Origin: JAKQHY01 sp034429475
GTDB taxonomy: Bacteria > Chloroflexota > Anaerolineae > B4-G1 > SLSP01
Reading direction: 5' to 3'
Assembly: GCA_034429475.1 (NCBI GenBank)
Contig: DAOUGD010000205.1
Span: forward strand, 1 to 9,583
DNA: 9,583 nt
A model generated the notes under the pieces. That model did not search any database, had not been told where the DNA came from, and saw nothing but the letters and a program-made list of their open reading frames with translations. This document shows, in pieces, positions 1 through 6,037 of this stretch (its first letter is position 1; each line of letters opens with the position of its first letter). Both the position numbers and the translations under genes were made by a program.

Positions 1-2
1 GT

Positions 3-107
3 CATAGCCCGGCTCAATTGGTCGGACTGGACGTACCTGATGACGTACTCACGCTACTGGGCCTGGCTCCGAAAGTAGCCCCGGAGCACCGAGAAGTGTC
101 AATCTAA
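3..107 (+). CDS. possible C-terminal fragment of an unknown plus-strand protein
   Basis: This frame is open from the left edge to a TAA at 105-107 and gives 34 residues rich in Leu, Val and Asp, including the stretch VPDDVLTLLGLAPKVAPEH. It looks more like a real protein end than the other frames here: frame 1 stops at 78 and frame 2 stops almost at once. The stop lies 19 bp before the ATG of the next plus-strand gene, which would fit a short co-directional unit. I do not recognise the family, and 105 bp is too little to prove coding. It could be chance. Confidence 0.25.
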   Translation, partial: HSPAQLVGLDVPDDVLTLLGLAPKVAPEHREVSI

Positions 108-126
108 CTCCCCGGGTTTCTGAACC

Positions 127-414
127 ATGCCGAAAGTTACGTTCCAGGCGGATATTGCTCAAGCGTACAGCCAGGACTGGCTGGAGCCTTGTCCGGTGTT
201 TAAGGAAGGGTAGGTCTTTATGCTCGACGATCCGTGGCAAATGCCGGCGGGATTCTGTAGCACGGCATGGGGGGATATCTTCAAGACAGTGCAAACGATC
301 TGCCTGGGCGGAGATTTTCCTTCGGCGCGGCGGCGCGGTGAAAATATTTCCTGCTGTGTGGATGGCGTCCGGCCTGTCATTTTCAAGATTGAGCGGCCCG
401 AAGATAGCGACTGA
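127..414 (+). pseudogene. TIGR04076-family protein gene interrupted by an in-frame TAG
   Basis: Translation from the ATG at 127 gives 28 residues ending CPVFKEG, then TAG at 211-213. The same frame continues without another stop to TGA at 412-414. Read through, the product is 95 codons and matches the TIGR04076 pattern as I know it: a PCPVFKEG(Q) stretch, MPAGFC-x-x-AWGDI, a GG-F-P segment, CC-x-DG and a closing RPVIFKIER. At the TAG position the family normally has Gln (KEGQ), so one CAG-to-TAG change explains the break. The N-terminus is also short: the usual KV-x-ITVLKR-TF strand appears here as KV-TF, which suggests an in-frame loss of about seven codons. No clear ribosome binding site precedes 127. 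ATG at 220 could start a 64-residue C-terminal piece, but that would lack the first conserved block. The family's function is not known to me. The gene faces the transporter operon convergently. Family call fairly sure; loss of function is inferred. Confidence 0.8.
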
Positions 415-420
415 TGGGCC

Positions 421-457
421 ATAAAACAACGGAGTGACCCAGAAAGGGCCACTCCGT
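421..457 (-). terminator. Rho-independent terminator of the transporter operon
   Basis: On the minus strand a 12-bp stem (arms 446-457 and 429-440) closes a 5-nt loop (441-445). All pairs are Watson-Crick except one G-U, and that wobble works only in the minus-strand RNA. The stem is followed by TTGTTTTAT (429 down to 421), a moderate U-tract. It starts 30 bp after the ATPase stop codon. The plus strand has an A-C mismatch in the stem and no U-tract after it, so termination of the opposing gene here is less likely. Confidence 0.88.
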
Positions 458-486
458 CGTCCTCAAATTCTCCCCGCTCTCGTTTT

Positions 487-2010
487 CTACCCCGTCGGGT
501 GTACCCCCGCCATCAACAACCCCAACTGCTCGCGGGTGGCTTCGGCGGCGTTCACTTCGCCGATGATCGCGCCCTTGTACATCACGATGATGCGATCCGA
601 CAACGCCATAATCTCGTCCAGTTCGGCGGAGACCAGCAGCACGGCCACGCCCGCGTCGCGCTGCTTGACGATCTGCCCGTGGATGAACTCGATAGAGCCG
701 ACGTCCACGCCGCGCGTGGGCTGCGCCGCCACCAGCAGTGAGAGCTGACGCCCCAGCTCGCGGGCCACGACCATCTTCTGCTGGTTGCCGCCGGAGAGAC
801 TGCCGCCGGACGTGCTCACGCCGGGGGTGCGCACGTCGAACATCTCGACCAGCCGCTGCGCGTTCTTGTCAATGGCGGGATAGTCGCGGATGCCCCAGCC
901 GCGCGCAAACGGCGCTTTGTAGTACTGGTTGAGCACCAGGTTCTCGCTGATGGGGTAGGGGGCCACCATCCCATAGCGGTGACGGTTCTCCGGGATGTGG
1001 CCGGAGCCTTGCTCCGTGAAAGCGCGCGGCGTCCCCGCCGACAAATCCTGCCCTCCAAGCGTGATGCGCCCGCCGCCGATGCGGATCAGCCCCGTCAACG
1101 CTTCGACCAGCTCCGTCTGCCCGTTGCCCTGCACCCCCGCCACGCCCAGAATCTCGCCGGCGCGCACCTGGAAGCTGACGTTGTTCACCGCTTTCGTCCC
1201 GCGCACGTCCGTCACCTCGAGCCCGGCCACATCCAGCACCGTCTCGCCGGGATGCGCCGCGCCTTTGGGCACCTTGAGGATGACCTCGCGGCCCACCATC
1301 ATCGAGGCCAGCGACCCTTCGGTGGACTGCGCGGGCAGCGCCTCGCCGACCACCCCGCCGTTCCGCATCACGACGATGCGATGCGCCACCGCCAGCACTT
1401 CCTTCAGCTTGTGGGTGATGAAGATGATGGAGTGCCCCTGTTCCACCAGACGACGCATAACGCGGAACAGGTCTTCGATTTCCTGGGGGGTGAGCACTGC
1501 CGTCGGCTCGTCCAGGATCAGGATTTTGGCGTGCCGGTACAGCGCCTTGATGATTTCGACGCGTTGCTGGACGCCCACCGGCAAGTCCTCGATGACGGCG
1601 TCCGGGTCCACTTCCAGGCCGTACTCGCGCGAGAGATCATCCACCTGCTGCCGGGCTGCGTCAATATTTAGGAGAACGGGGTTGCGCATCACCTCCGCCC
1701 CCAGGATGATGTTTTCTGTGACGGTCATCGGTTCGACCAGTTGGAAGTGCTGATGCACCATCCCGACGCCGCGCGCGATGGCGTCGCGGGGGCTGCTCAC
1801 GGTGACGCGCTCCCCGTTGAGGTAAATCTCCCCGGAATCAGGATGGTACAGACCGTAGACAATGTTCATCAGGGTGCTTTTGCCCGCGCCGTTTTCCCCT
1901 AACAGGGCCAGAATTTCGCCTCTGTGCAGGCTGAGATTGACGTTGGAGTTAGCCAACACGCCAGGGAAATGCTTGGTGATATTGCGTACTTCAAGGACTG
2001 GTTGTTTCAT
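487..2010 (-). CDS. ABC transporter ATP-binding protein, double NBD, nucleoside/BMP-type importer
   Basis: This 507-residue cytoplasmic ATPase powers the importer formed with the two permeases and the BMP lipoprotein encoded upstream. NBD1 has Walker A GENGAGKST (38-46), Q-loop around Q87, Walker B ILILDE (163-168) and H200, but a degenerate signature (LPVGVQQR, 143-150). NBD2 is the mirror image: its Walker A lacks GKS (GVQGNGQTE, 292-300) and its Walker B reads LLVAAQ (425-430), but it has a perfect LSGGNQQK (405-412). The pair should therefore form one competent ATP site and one degenerate site, as in RbsA/YufO-like proteins. Length is normal for the family. The ATG at 2010 has GGAG 8 nt upstream. 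It is the last gene of the operon, 88 bp after the permease stop, with a repeat hairpin between them, whereas the B. subtilis nupNOPQ order places the ATPase second. The substrate cannot be read from the ATPase; purine or other nucleosides are inferred from context. Confidence 0.95.
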   Translation of the reverse strand: MKQPVLEVRNITKHFPGVLANSNVNLSLHRGEILALLGENGAGKSTLMNIVYGLYHPDSGEIYLNGERVTVSSPRDAIARGVGMVHQHFQLVEPMTVTENIILGAEVMRNPVLLNIDAARQQVDDLSREYGLEVDPDAVIEDLPVGVQQRVEIIKALYRHAKILILDEPTAVLTPQEIEDLFRVMRRLVEQGHSIIFITHKLKEVLAVAHRIVVMRNGGVVGEALPAQSTEGSLASMMVGREVILKVPKGAAHPGETVLDVAGLEVTDVRGTKAVNNVSFQVRAGEILGVAGVQGNGQTELVEALTGLIRIGGGRITLGGQDLSAGTPRAFTEQGSGHIPENRHRYGMVAPYPISENLVLNQYYKAPFARGWGIRDYPAIDKNAQRLVEMFDVRTPGVSTSGGSLSGGNQQKMVVARELGRQLSLLVAAQPTRGVDVGSIEFIHGQIVKQRDAGVAVLLVSAELDEIMALSDRIIVMYKGAIIGEVNAAEATREQLGLLMAGVHPTG

Positions 2011-2033
2011 AGTACTTGCTCCACAATTGATTT

Positions 2034-2098
2034 AGGATGCAAGATGCAGGATGCAAGATACAGGATACAAAAGTCCTGCTTCTTGCCTCTTGCCTCTT
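2034..2098. repeat. heptamer tandem repeats in two opposed arrays forming an imperfect hairpin
   Basis: On the plus strand, 2034-2068 is five in-phase heptamers: AGGATGC, AAGATGC, AGGATGC, AAGATAC, AGGATAC. On the minus strand, 2098-2078 is three more: AAGAGGC, AAGAGGC, AAGAAGC. The two arrays face each other and fold into a long imperfect stem, with mismatches spaced along it and the loop near 2066-2073. The element begins directly after the permease TAA (2099-2101) and ends about 10 bp before the ATPase ribosome binding site. There is no U-tract, so it is not an ordinary terminator. It resembles the heptanucleotide STRR repeats of cyanobacteria in kind, not in sequence. Confidence 0.8.
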
Positions 2099-3160
2099 TT
2101 ACATTTCCGACTCGTAGACTTCGCCTTCGGCGGCAGGTGGGCGCGTGCGGCCCACAAATCCGGCGACGACTACGATGGTCACGACGTAAGGCAACATGCT
2201 GATGAAATGTCGGGGCACCGTCGTCACGCCGGCCAGGAGCAGTTCGTTTTGCAGCGCCTGGGTGTACCCAAACAGCAGCGCCGCCCCAAACGCGCCCACC
2301 GGCGTCCAGTTGCCGAAAATCATCGCGGCCAGCGCGATGAAGCCGCGCCCGGCGGTCATCCCCTCTTTGAACTGTCCGACGGCTTCCAGTACCAAAAAGG
2401 CGCCGGCCAACCCCGCCAGCGCCCCGCCGATGACGGTGTTGATGTAGCGCATCCGGTTTACGTTGATGCCCATTGTGTCGGCGGCGCGGGGGTGTTCCCC
2501 AATGGCGCGGGTGCGCAGTCCCCATTTACTGTGGAACAACATCACGTGGGTGACGCCCACCAGGAACAACGTCAGGTACGTAAGCAGGCCGTTGTTGAAC
2601 AGAACTTCTCCCAGCACCGGGAGCTTCACCAACAGGGGAATGGCAATGTTGCCGAATTTGCCCTCGCTGACCCAGTTGGGGTTGAAGAGGTAGGTGGTGA
2701 GTCCAGAGGCCAGGGTGATGATGACCGTGCCGCTGATGATCTGGTTGACCTTGTAACGGATACTGAGCACCGCGAGGATGAACGCCATCGCCCCCCCGAT
2801 GGCCAGCGCGGCCAGCGTCGCCAGGAACAGGCTGAGGGGCAGCGGCAAGGCGGTAGTCGCCACCTTCACGACGAAGGCGCCAAACGCGCCCGCCAACATC
2901 ATCCCTTCAATACCGATGTTCACAATGCCGGAACGCTCGCACAGGATGCCGCTCAACGCGCCCAGGATCAACGGTACGGCGGCGCGCAGGGTGAAGTTCA
3001 GCGCGCTCTTCCCAAAAAACAGACGCAACGGCGTTTCCCTTAGGGCCGTCTGGTTGACCAGAATCGCCATCAAGAAAAATGCCGCTGCTGCAATCCCAAT
3101 CCACCGGGCTGTACGGCGTCCACGCGACAGCTTTTTTTGAGGAGATGATGTTTGCGTCAT
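2099..3160 (-). CDS. ABC transporter permease, BPD_transp_2 family (NupQ/YufQ-like)
   Basis: This 353-residue inner-membrane permease is one half of the heterodimeric channel of the importer. After a basic N-terminus (1-20) the first hydrophobic helix covers about 20-37, and many more hydrophobic stretches follow. Family motifs are SGIVNIGIEGMML (77-89), the KVNQIISGTVI stretch (137-147), the cytoplasmic coupling loop GLRTRAIGEHPRAADTMGI (214-232) that contacts the ATPase, and GRGFIALAAMIFGNW (271-285). The short acidic tail ends YESEM. Its ATG at 3160 overlaps the stop of the upstream permease in an ATGA arrangement, and GGAGG lies about 7 nt upstream inside the end of that gene, so translation is probably coupled. 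Length is typical for the YufQ-like partner. Membrane topology is judged by eye; family assignment is secure. Confidence 0.93.
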   Translation of the reverse strand: MTQTSSPQKKLSRGRRTARWIGIAAAAFFLMAILVNQTALRETPLRLFFGKSALNFTLRAAVPLILGALSGILCERSGIVNIGIEGMMLAGAFGAFVVKVATTALPLPLSLFLATLAALAIGGAMAFILAVLSIRYKVNQIISGTVIITLASGLTTYLFNPNWVSEGKFGNIAIPLLVKLPVLGEVLFNNGLLTYLTLFLVGVTHVMLFHSKWGLRTRAIGEHPRAADTMGINVNRMRYINTVIGGALAGLAGAFLVLEAVGQFKEGMTAGRGFIALAAMIFGNWTPVGAFGAALLFGYTQALQNELLLAGVTTVPRHFISMLPYVVTIVVVAGFVGRTRPPAAEGEVYESEM

Positions 3161-4353
3161 TTTATCCCTCCCAACCCCCCCTGTCCGGAGACGATGCCCG
3201 GGGGGGGCGTTGCTTCTTCGGCAGGTTTTTGTTTGCGGATGACCAGGCCCATCACTTCACGGATGATCGCGGGCGCCGCTACAAAGACCAGCACCAACGC
3301 CTGTACTACCTGGATGATTTCTCCCGGCACGCCAGAATCAAATTGCATTTTGCTTGCGCCGCCGTACAGGATGCCCATCAGAAACGAGGCCAGCACCACC
3401 CCCAGGGGATGCGTTTGACCAAGCAGGGCGATGGTAATGCCCTCAAATCCAACGCTGCCGGTGAACTCCGGCGCGAATTTGTAGTTCAGGCCCAGGGTCT
3501 CCACCGCGCCGGCCAGCCCGGCCAACCCCCCGGCAATCGCCATCGAAAGTACCATCGTGCGTCCCACGCGGATGCCGGCGTACTGCGCCGCGTGCGGATT
3601 CTCGCCCACCGTGCGGATTTCAAAGCCCAGGGTGGTCTTCTGCAAAATCCACCAGATCAAGACGGCCATGGCTATCGCCAAGAGGATGCCCCAGTGGACG
3701 CGGTCGAAGAACGGCTGACCGAAGAGCTGCGGCAGCAGTTGGGGGATGCGCGCGCTCTCAAAGACGTCGCGCGTTTCGGAAATCGCCCGCGCCGCCGCCT
3801 CCGGGTCCGAGAGCGGCCCCGGTTGTTGCCCCTGCGTTCCGCCGGCATACACCGTCCAACTGACGAATAGGGAGGCGATGTAGTTGAGCATAATCGTGCT
3901 GATGACCTCGTGCGCGCCTTTCCACACCTTGAGCCAGCCGGCCAGTCCGCCCCACAGCGCCCCGCCGAGAATCCCGGCGACGATAGCCAGGGGCATATGG
4001 ATGATCCACGGCAAGCCCTCGAAGTTGACGCCCACCGCCGCCGCGAAGATGGTGCCCATCAGAAATTGCCCCGACGCGCCGATATTGAACAATCCGGCTT
4101 TGAACGCGAACGCGACCGACAGGCCGGTAAAAATAAACGGGATGGCCTTGCGGATGGTGCGCGAAATGGCGTCCAGATTGCCAACAGACCCTTTCAGCAG
4201 GCCCCAATACGCCACAGCGGGATTGTCGCCCGACATCAGCATCACCACCGCGCCGGTGAGCAAGGCCGCGACGATCGCCAGCAGCGGCATCCGCAACGTT
4301 TGCCAAACTATCGCAAAAAGAGGTTTCTTCTTTGTAGCTTCTGGGGTTTCCAT
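3157..4353 (-). CDS. ABC transporter permease, BPD_transp_2 family (NupP/YufP-like)
   Basis: This 398-residue inner-membrane protein is the longer partner permease of the importer. The first membrane helix is about 22-40. Signature stretches are AFKAGLFNIGASGQFLMG (83-100; the usual Glu of NIGAEGQ is Ser here), HEVISTIMLNYIA (148-160) and the coupling loop GFEIRTVGENPHAAQYAGI (243-261). Between about 171 and 215 lies a large Gly/Pro-rich and charged soluble loop typical of the YufP-type subunit. The C-terminal tail (374-398) is polar and Gly/Pro-rich. The ATG at 4353 has AAGGAG about 11 nt upstream, a rather long spacing. The gene is separated from the binding-protein gene by 177 bp containing two stem-loops, and overlaps the next permease by 4 nt, so the two permeases should be made in equal amounts. 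Confidence 0.93.
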   Translation of the reverse strand: METPEATKKKPLFAIVWQTLRMPLLAIVAALLTGAVVMLMSGDNPAVAYWGLLKGSVGNLDAISRTIRKAIPFIFTGLSVAFAFKAGLFNIGASGQFLMGTIFAAAVGVNFEGLPWIIHMPLAIVAGILGGALWGGLAGWLKVWKGAHEVISTIMLNYIASLFVSWTVYAGGTQGQQPGPLSDPEAAARAISETRDVFESARIPQLLPQLFGQPFFDRVHWGILLAIAMAVLIWWILQKTTLGFEIRTVGENPHAAQYAGIRVGRTMVLSMAIAGGLAGLAGAVETLGLNYKFAPEFTGSVGFEGITIALLGQTHPLGVVLASFLMGILYGGASKMQFDSGVPGEIIQVVQALVLVFVAAPAIIREVMGLVIRKQKPAEEATPPPGIVSGQGGLGGIK

Positions 4354-4414
4354 AGAAATTATAACTCCTTAAAAAACACAAAGAACATTCCTAAACCCGA
4401 GCCGTTCTTCAACA

Positions 4415-4464
4415 GATTGAGCAGATTAAGCAGATTCTAACTCATCTGCTTAATCTGCTCAATC
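4415..4464. repeat. perfect 21-bp inverted repeat built from a 9-mer tandem repeat
   Basis: The left arm 4415-4435 is exactly complementary to the right arm 4444-4464, with an 8-nt loop (4436-4443). The left arm is itself a tandem repeat: GATTGAGCA, GATTAAGCA, GATT. In the minus-strand transcript the stem is not followed by a U-tract, so it is more likely to stabilise or process the mRNA than to terminate it. It lies between the binding-protein gene and the first permease gene, 62 bp before the permease ATG, next to a separate terminator-like hairpin at 4489-4517. Confidence 0.9.
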
Positions 4465-4485
4465 GGCTGACAGATCAACGTGACA

Positions 4486-4517
4486 GAAAGGGGGAAGGCG
4501 TATAACGCCCTCCCCCT
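4486..4517 (-). terminator. terminator or attenuator stem-loop directly after the BMP gene
   Basis: In minus-strand RNA, arms 4505-4517 and 4489-4501 form a 13-bp stem with a 3-nt loop. It is very GC-rich (CCCCC/GGGGG at the base) and has one G-U pair. The stem runs into TTTC, so the U-tract is short. It begins 13 nt after the TAG stop (4531-4533). A strong stem with a weak U-tract suggests partial termination, lowering the permease and ATPase mRNA relative to the binding protein. As at 421-457, the wobble forms only in the minus-strand RNA, which supports function on that strand. Confidence 0.72.
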
Positions 4518-4530
4518 GCACACCATCCAC

Positions 4531-5541
4531 CTATTGACCGTAACCGGTCTTGATGGAACCGTCCTTGAGACCCTTGTCCACGCTCTCGATTTTGCTCTTG
4601 ACGTCGGCAGGGATCTTGCTGTCAAAGTCGTGATAGGGGGCCAGCCCGGCGCCGCCGAAGTAGTTGCCGCCAGGGAATTTGCCGTCTTTCGCCAACTTGA
4701 CCAATTCCACCACACCCGGAGTGATCATCTTCATCGCGCTGGAAATCAGGCAGGGTTGCGCGCCGGGCACTGTTTCCCACTGATCGGAGTCCACACCGAT
4801 GCAGTACAGGCCAGCGTGCGTTGCCGTCTCTTCCAAAGCGCCGTTGCCGGTCATCCCGCCAGCGCCGAAGACCACATCCGCCCCCTGATCAATCGCCTGC
4901 GCCGCCGTCGCCGCGCCCCATTCGGGGTCAGTGAAGGCCTGGCTGATCTCGCCAGGGTGGTAGGTGGAGATGATCTTGATGTTGGGGTTGACCGATTTCG
5001 CGCCGGCTTCATAGCCTTCCTTGAAGGCTACCACCGGTGGAATCAGATCGGTGCCGAATACGCCGGCAATCGTGCCGCTCTTGGTCATGCTGGCCGCCAA
5101 CACGCCCGCCAGATAACCGGATTGATCCTCGTGGAAGATCAAACCGGCCAGGTTGGGCAGCGTTTCGCTCTGGCCTTGATCCACGCCGATGAAGTTGATG
5201 TTGGGGTATTCCTTTGCCATCTTAATGGTGGCGTCGCCCAGGGCGAAGCCGACGGTCACGATGACGTTGTAGCCTTCGGTCGCAAACTGGCGCATGTTGT
5301 CTTCGTAGTCCTTGGCGTCCTTCGTCTCAATGTATTTGATGTCGGTCTCGGCATTGAGCTTCAGTTCTTTGGCGGCCTGTTGCACGCCCTCCCACGCGGA
5401 CTGGTTGAAGCTGCGGTCATTGACCCGGCCCACGTCCGTGACCAAACCGATCTTGAACTTGCCGCCGCCGCCGCCACACGCGGACAGCATCATGCTGGCA
5501 ATCATCACGAAAACGAGCAGGAAAGACAGTTTCTTAACCAT
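4531..5541 (-). CDS. BMP-family (PnrA/NupN-like) substrate-binding lipoprotein
   Basis: This 336-residue extracytoplasmic lipoprotein captures the substrate for the importer encoded downstream. It has a lipoprotein signal peptide: basic MVKK, a hydrophobic stretch 5-19, and lipobox LSAC with the acylated Cys at 22, followed by a Gly linker (23-27). The mature part starts KFKIGLVTDVG (28-38) with the BMP hallmark VNDRSFNQSAWEG (40-52). Further family stretches are VTVGFALGDA (95-104), FIGVDQGQ (117-124), the ED-x-SGYLAG segment (138-146), GAGGMTGNG (226-234) and GVDSDQWETVPG (249-260). The ND/SFN block, GVDSD and a following Lys (K271) sit where PnrA-type proteins contact nucleosides, but the ligand is inferred. 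The start at 5541 is chosen because AAGGAGGAG lies 8 nt upstream and the signal peptide begins there; an in-frame extension to 5658 would bury the signal peptide. It is the first gene of the operon, with the promoter region 5600-5720 upstream. Confidence 0.95.
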   Translation of the reverse strand: MVKKLSFLLVFVMIASMMLSACGGGGGKFKIGLVTDVGRVNDRSFNQSAWEGVQQAAKELKLNAETDIKYIETKDAKDYEDNMRQFATEGYNVIVTVGFALGDATIKMAKEYPNINFIGVDQGQSETLPNLAGLIFHEDQSGYLAGVLAASMTKSGTIAGVFGTDLIPPVVAFKEGYEAGAKSVNPNIKIISTYHPGEISQAFTDPEWGAATAAQAIDQGADVVFGAGGMTGNGALEETATHAGLYCIGVDSDQWETVPGAQPCLISSAMKMITPGVVELVKLAKDGKFPGGNYFGGAGLAPYHDFDSKIPADVKSKIESVDKGLKDGSIKTGYGQ

Positions 5542-5604
5542 ACAATACTCCTCCTTGAGTAAACTTAGAAATAGATTTTTAACTTGAAACTTATGGAATA
5601 TTCT

Positions 5605-5680
5605 ACAACTGATTGACAGTATAACCCGATGGCAGCCTCCTTTCACCAGAATTAACAACTGTCACAGCATTTCACAACTG
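5605..5680. repeat. three direct copies of ACAACTG, possible operator
   Basis: ACAACTG occurs at 5605-5611, 5655-5661 and 5674-5680, all in the same orientation; the last two are 19 bp apart start to start. They lie around the two candidate promoters of the transporter operon: downstream of the distal -10 and upstream of the proximal -35. This could be a binding site for an unknown regulator, but a 7-mer repeated three times in AT-rich DNA may be chance. Confidence 0.3.
5618..5646 (-). promoter_or_regulatory. candidate proximal promoter of the transporter operon
   Basis: On the minus strand TATACT (5623-5618) lies 17 bp downstream of GTGAAA (5646-5641; four of six match TTGACA). It would give a leader of roughly 70 nt before the BMP ATG. 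It is a consensus match by eye only, in an AT-rich non-coding region. Confidence 0.4.
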
Positions 5681-5692
5681 CGGCCCTCTAAC

Positions 5693-5720
5693 TTTATACA
5701 CCAAACCGGGAACTTGGCAA
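5693..5720 (-). promoter_or_regulatory. candidate distal promoter of the transporter operon
   Basis: On the minus strand TTGCCA (5720-5715) and TATAAA (5698-5693) are 16 bp apart. It lies 44 bp past the end of the small upstream gene and would give a leader of about 145 nt to the BMP start. It is a match by eye. No riboswitch fold that I recognise occurs in the leader. Confidence 0.4.
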
Positions 5721-5763
5721 TAGTGCCTTTTGGTTAGTTTTAGAAGTCTTTACTACTCAACAT

Positions 5764-5994
5764 TCAAAGCGTGGAGGAAAAAAGATCGGCAAGTTTCGCA
5801 GCCGTCAATCCGCGAGCTTCGGCTTTGTCGCTTAACTCATCCATGAGTGCGGTGAGTGAGGTTGAGCGGACGAACAGATCCCGTAGCCACAGGTTCAACA
5901 GCAGTCGCAATTTTGACTGGTCTTGGGCCGGGGCCGACCGGTAGGCTTGCGCCAGGTCTTTGTCAACTTGCATAGTAATGGTTGCTGTTGCCAT
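5764..5994 (-). CDS. small ribbon-helix-helix/antitoxin-like protein, no toxin partner seen
   Basis: This 76-residue protein starts MATATITMQVDKDLAQAY. A short beta-strand of alternating Thr/Ile/Val precedes a helical remainder (KLRLLLNLWLRDLF at 28-41, then LTALMDELSDKAEARGLT). This layout, and the closing SDKA-x-ARGLT element, resemble small antitoxin-like proteins common in cyanobacteria and Chloroflexota that often accompany PIN or RelE-type toxins. That is recognition from memory. The N-terminal strand could pair into a dimeric DNA-binding sheet. The ATG at 5994 is chosen because GGAG lies 6 nt upstream (6004-6001). A TTG at 6015 and an ATG at 6012 in the same frame lack such a site. The gene begins 43 bp after the clpC stop and may share its transcript. 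The 220 bp downstream encode no toxin, so if it is an antitoxin it is an orphan or acts on a partner elsewhere. Confidence 0.7.
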   Translation of the reverse strand: MATATITMQVDKDLAQAYRSAPAQDQSKLRLLLNLWLRDLFVRSTSLTALMDELSDKAEARGLTAAKLADLFSSTL

Positions 5995-6037
5995 TTCTCT
6001 CTCCAAGCACATCAAAACAGTGCTGTCAACTTATCGC

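Noticed and set aside
49..452. Minus-strand open frames of 126 and 97 codons at the left end
   Set aside because: They run through the terminator or the plus-strand TIGR04076 remnant, which has recognisable family motifs; their own sequences have none.
979..1753. Plus-strand open frames of 230 and 252 codons inside the ATPase gene
   Set aside because: They lie wholly antisense to a gene with complete ABC motifs, and their translations are His/Gln/Arg- or Ser/Thr-rich with no family features. GC-rich codon use produces such frames.
2034..2098. CRISPR array
   Set aside because: The units are 7 bp, contiguous and without spacers, so this is a short tandem repeat.
2051..3043. 330-codon plus-strand open frame antisense to the permease gene
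   Set aside because: The composition is dominated by Gln, His and Arg with no membrane or domain pattern, and the opposite strand encodes a clear permease.
5542..5658. N-terminal extension of the BMP protein
   Set aside because: It would bury the lipoprotein signal peptide, and the strong ribosome binding site AAGGAGGAG serves the ATG at 5541.
5542..5763. Purine or other riboswitch in the BMP leader
   Set aside because: The leader is AT-rich, but I could not find a conserved riboswitch core or a leader terminator.
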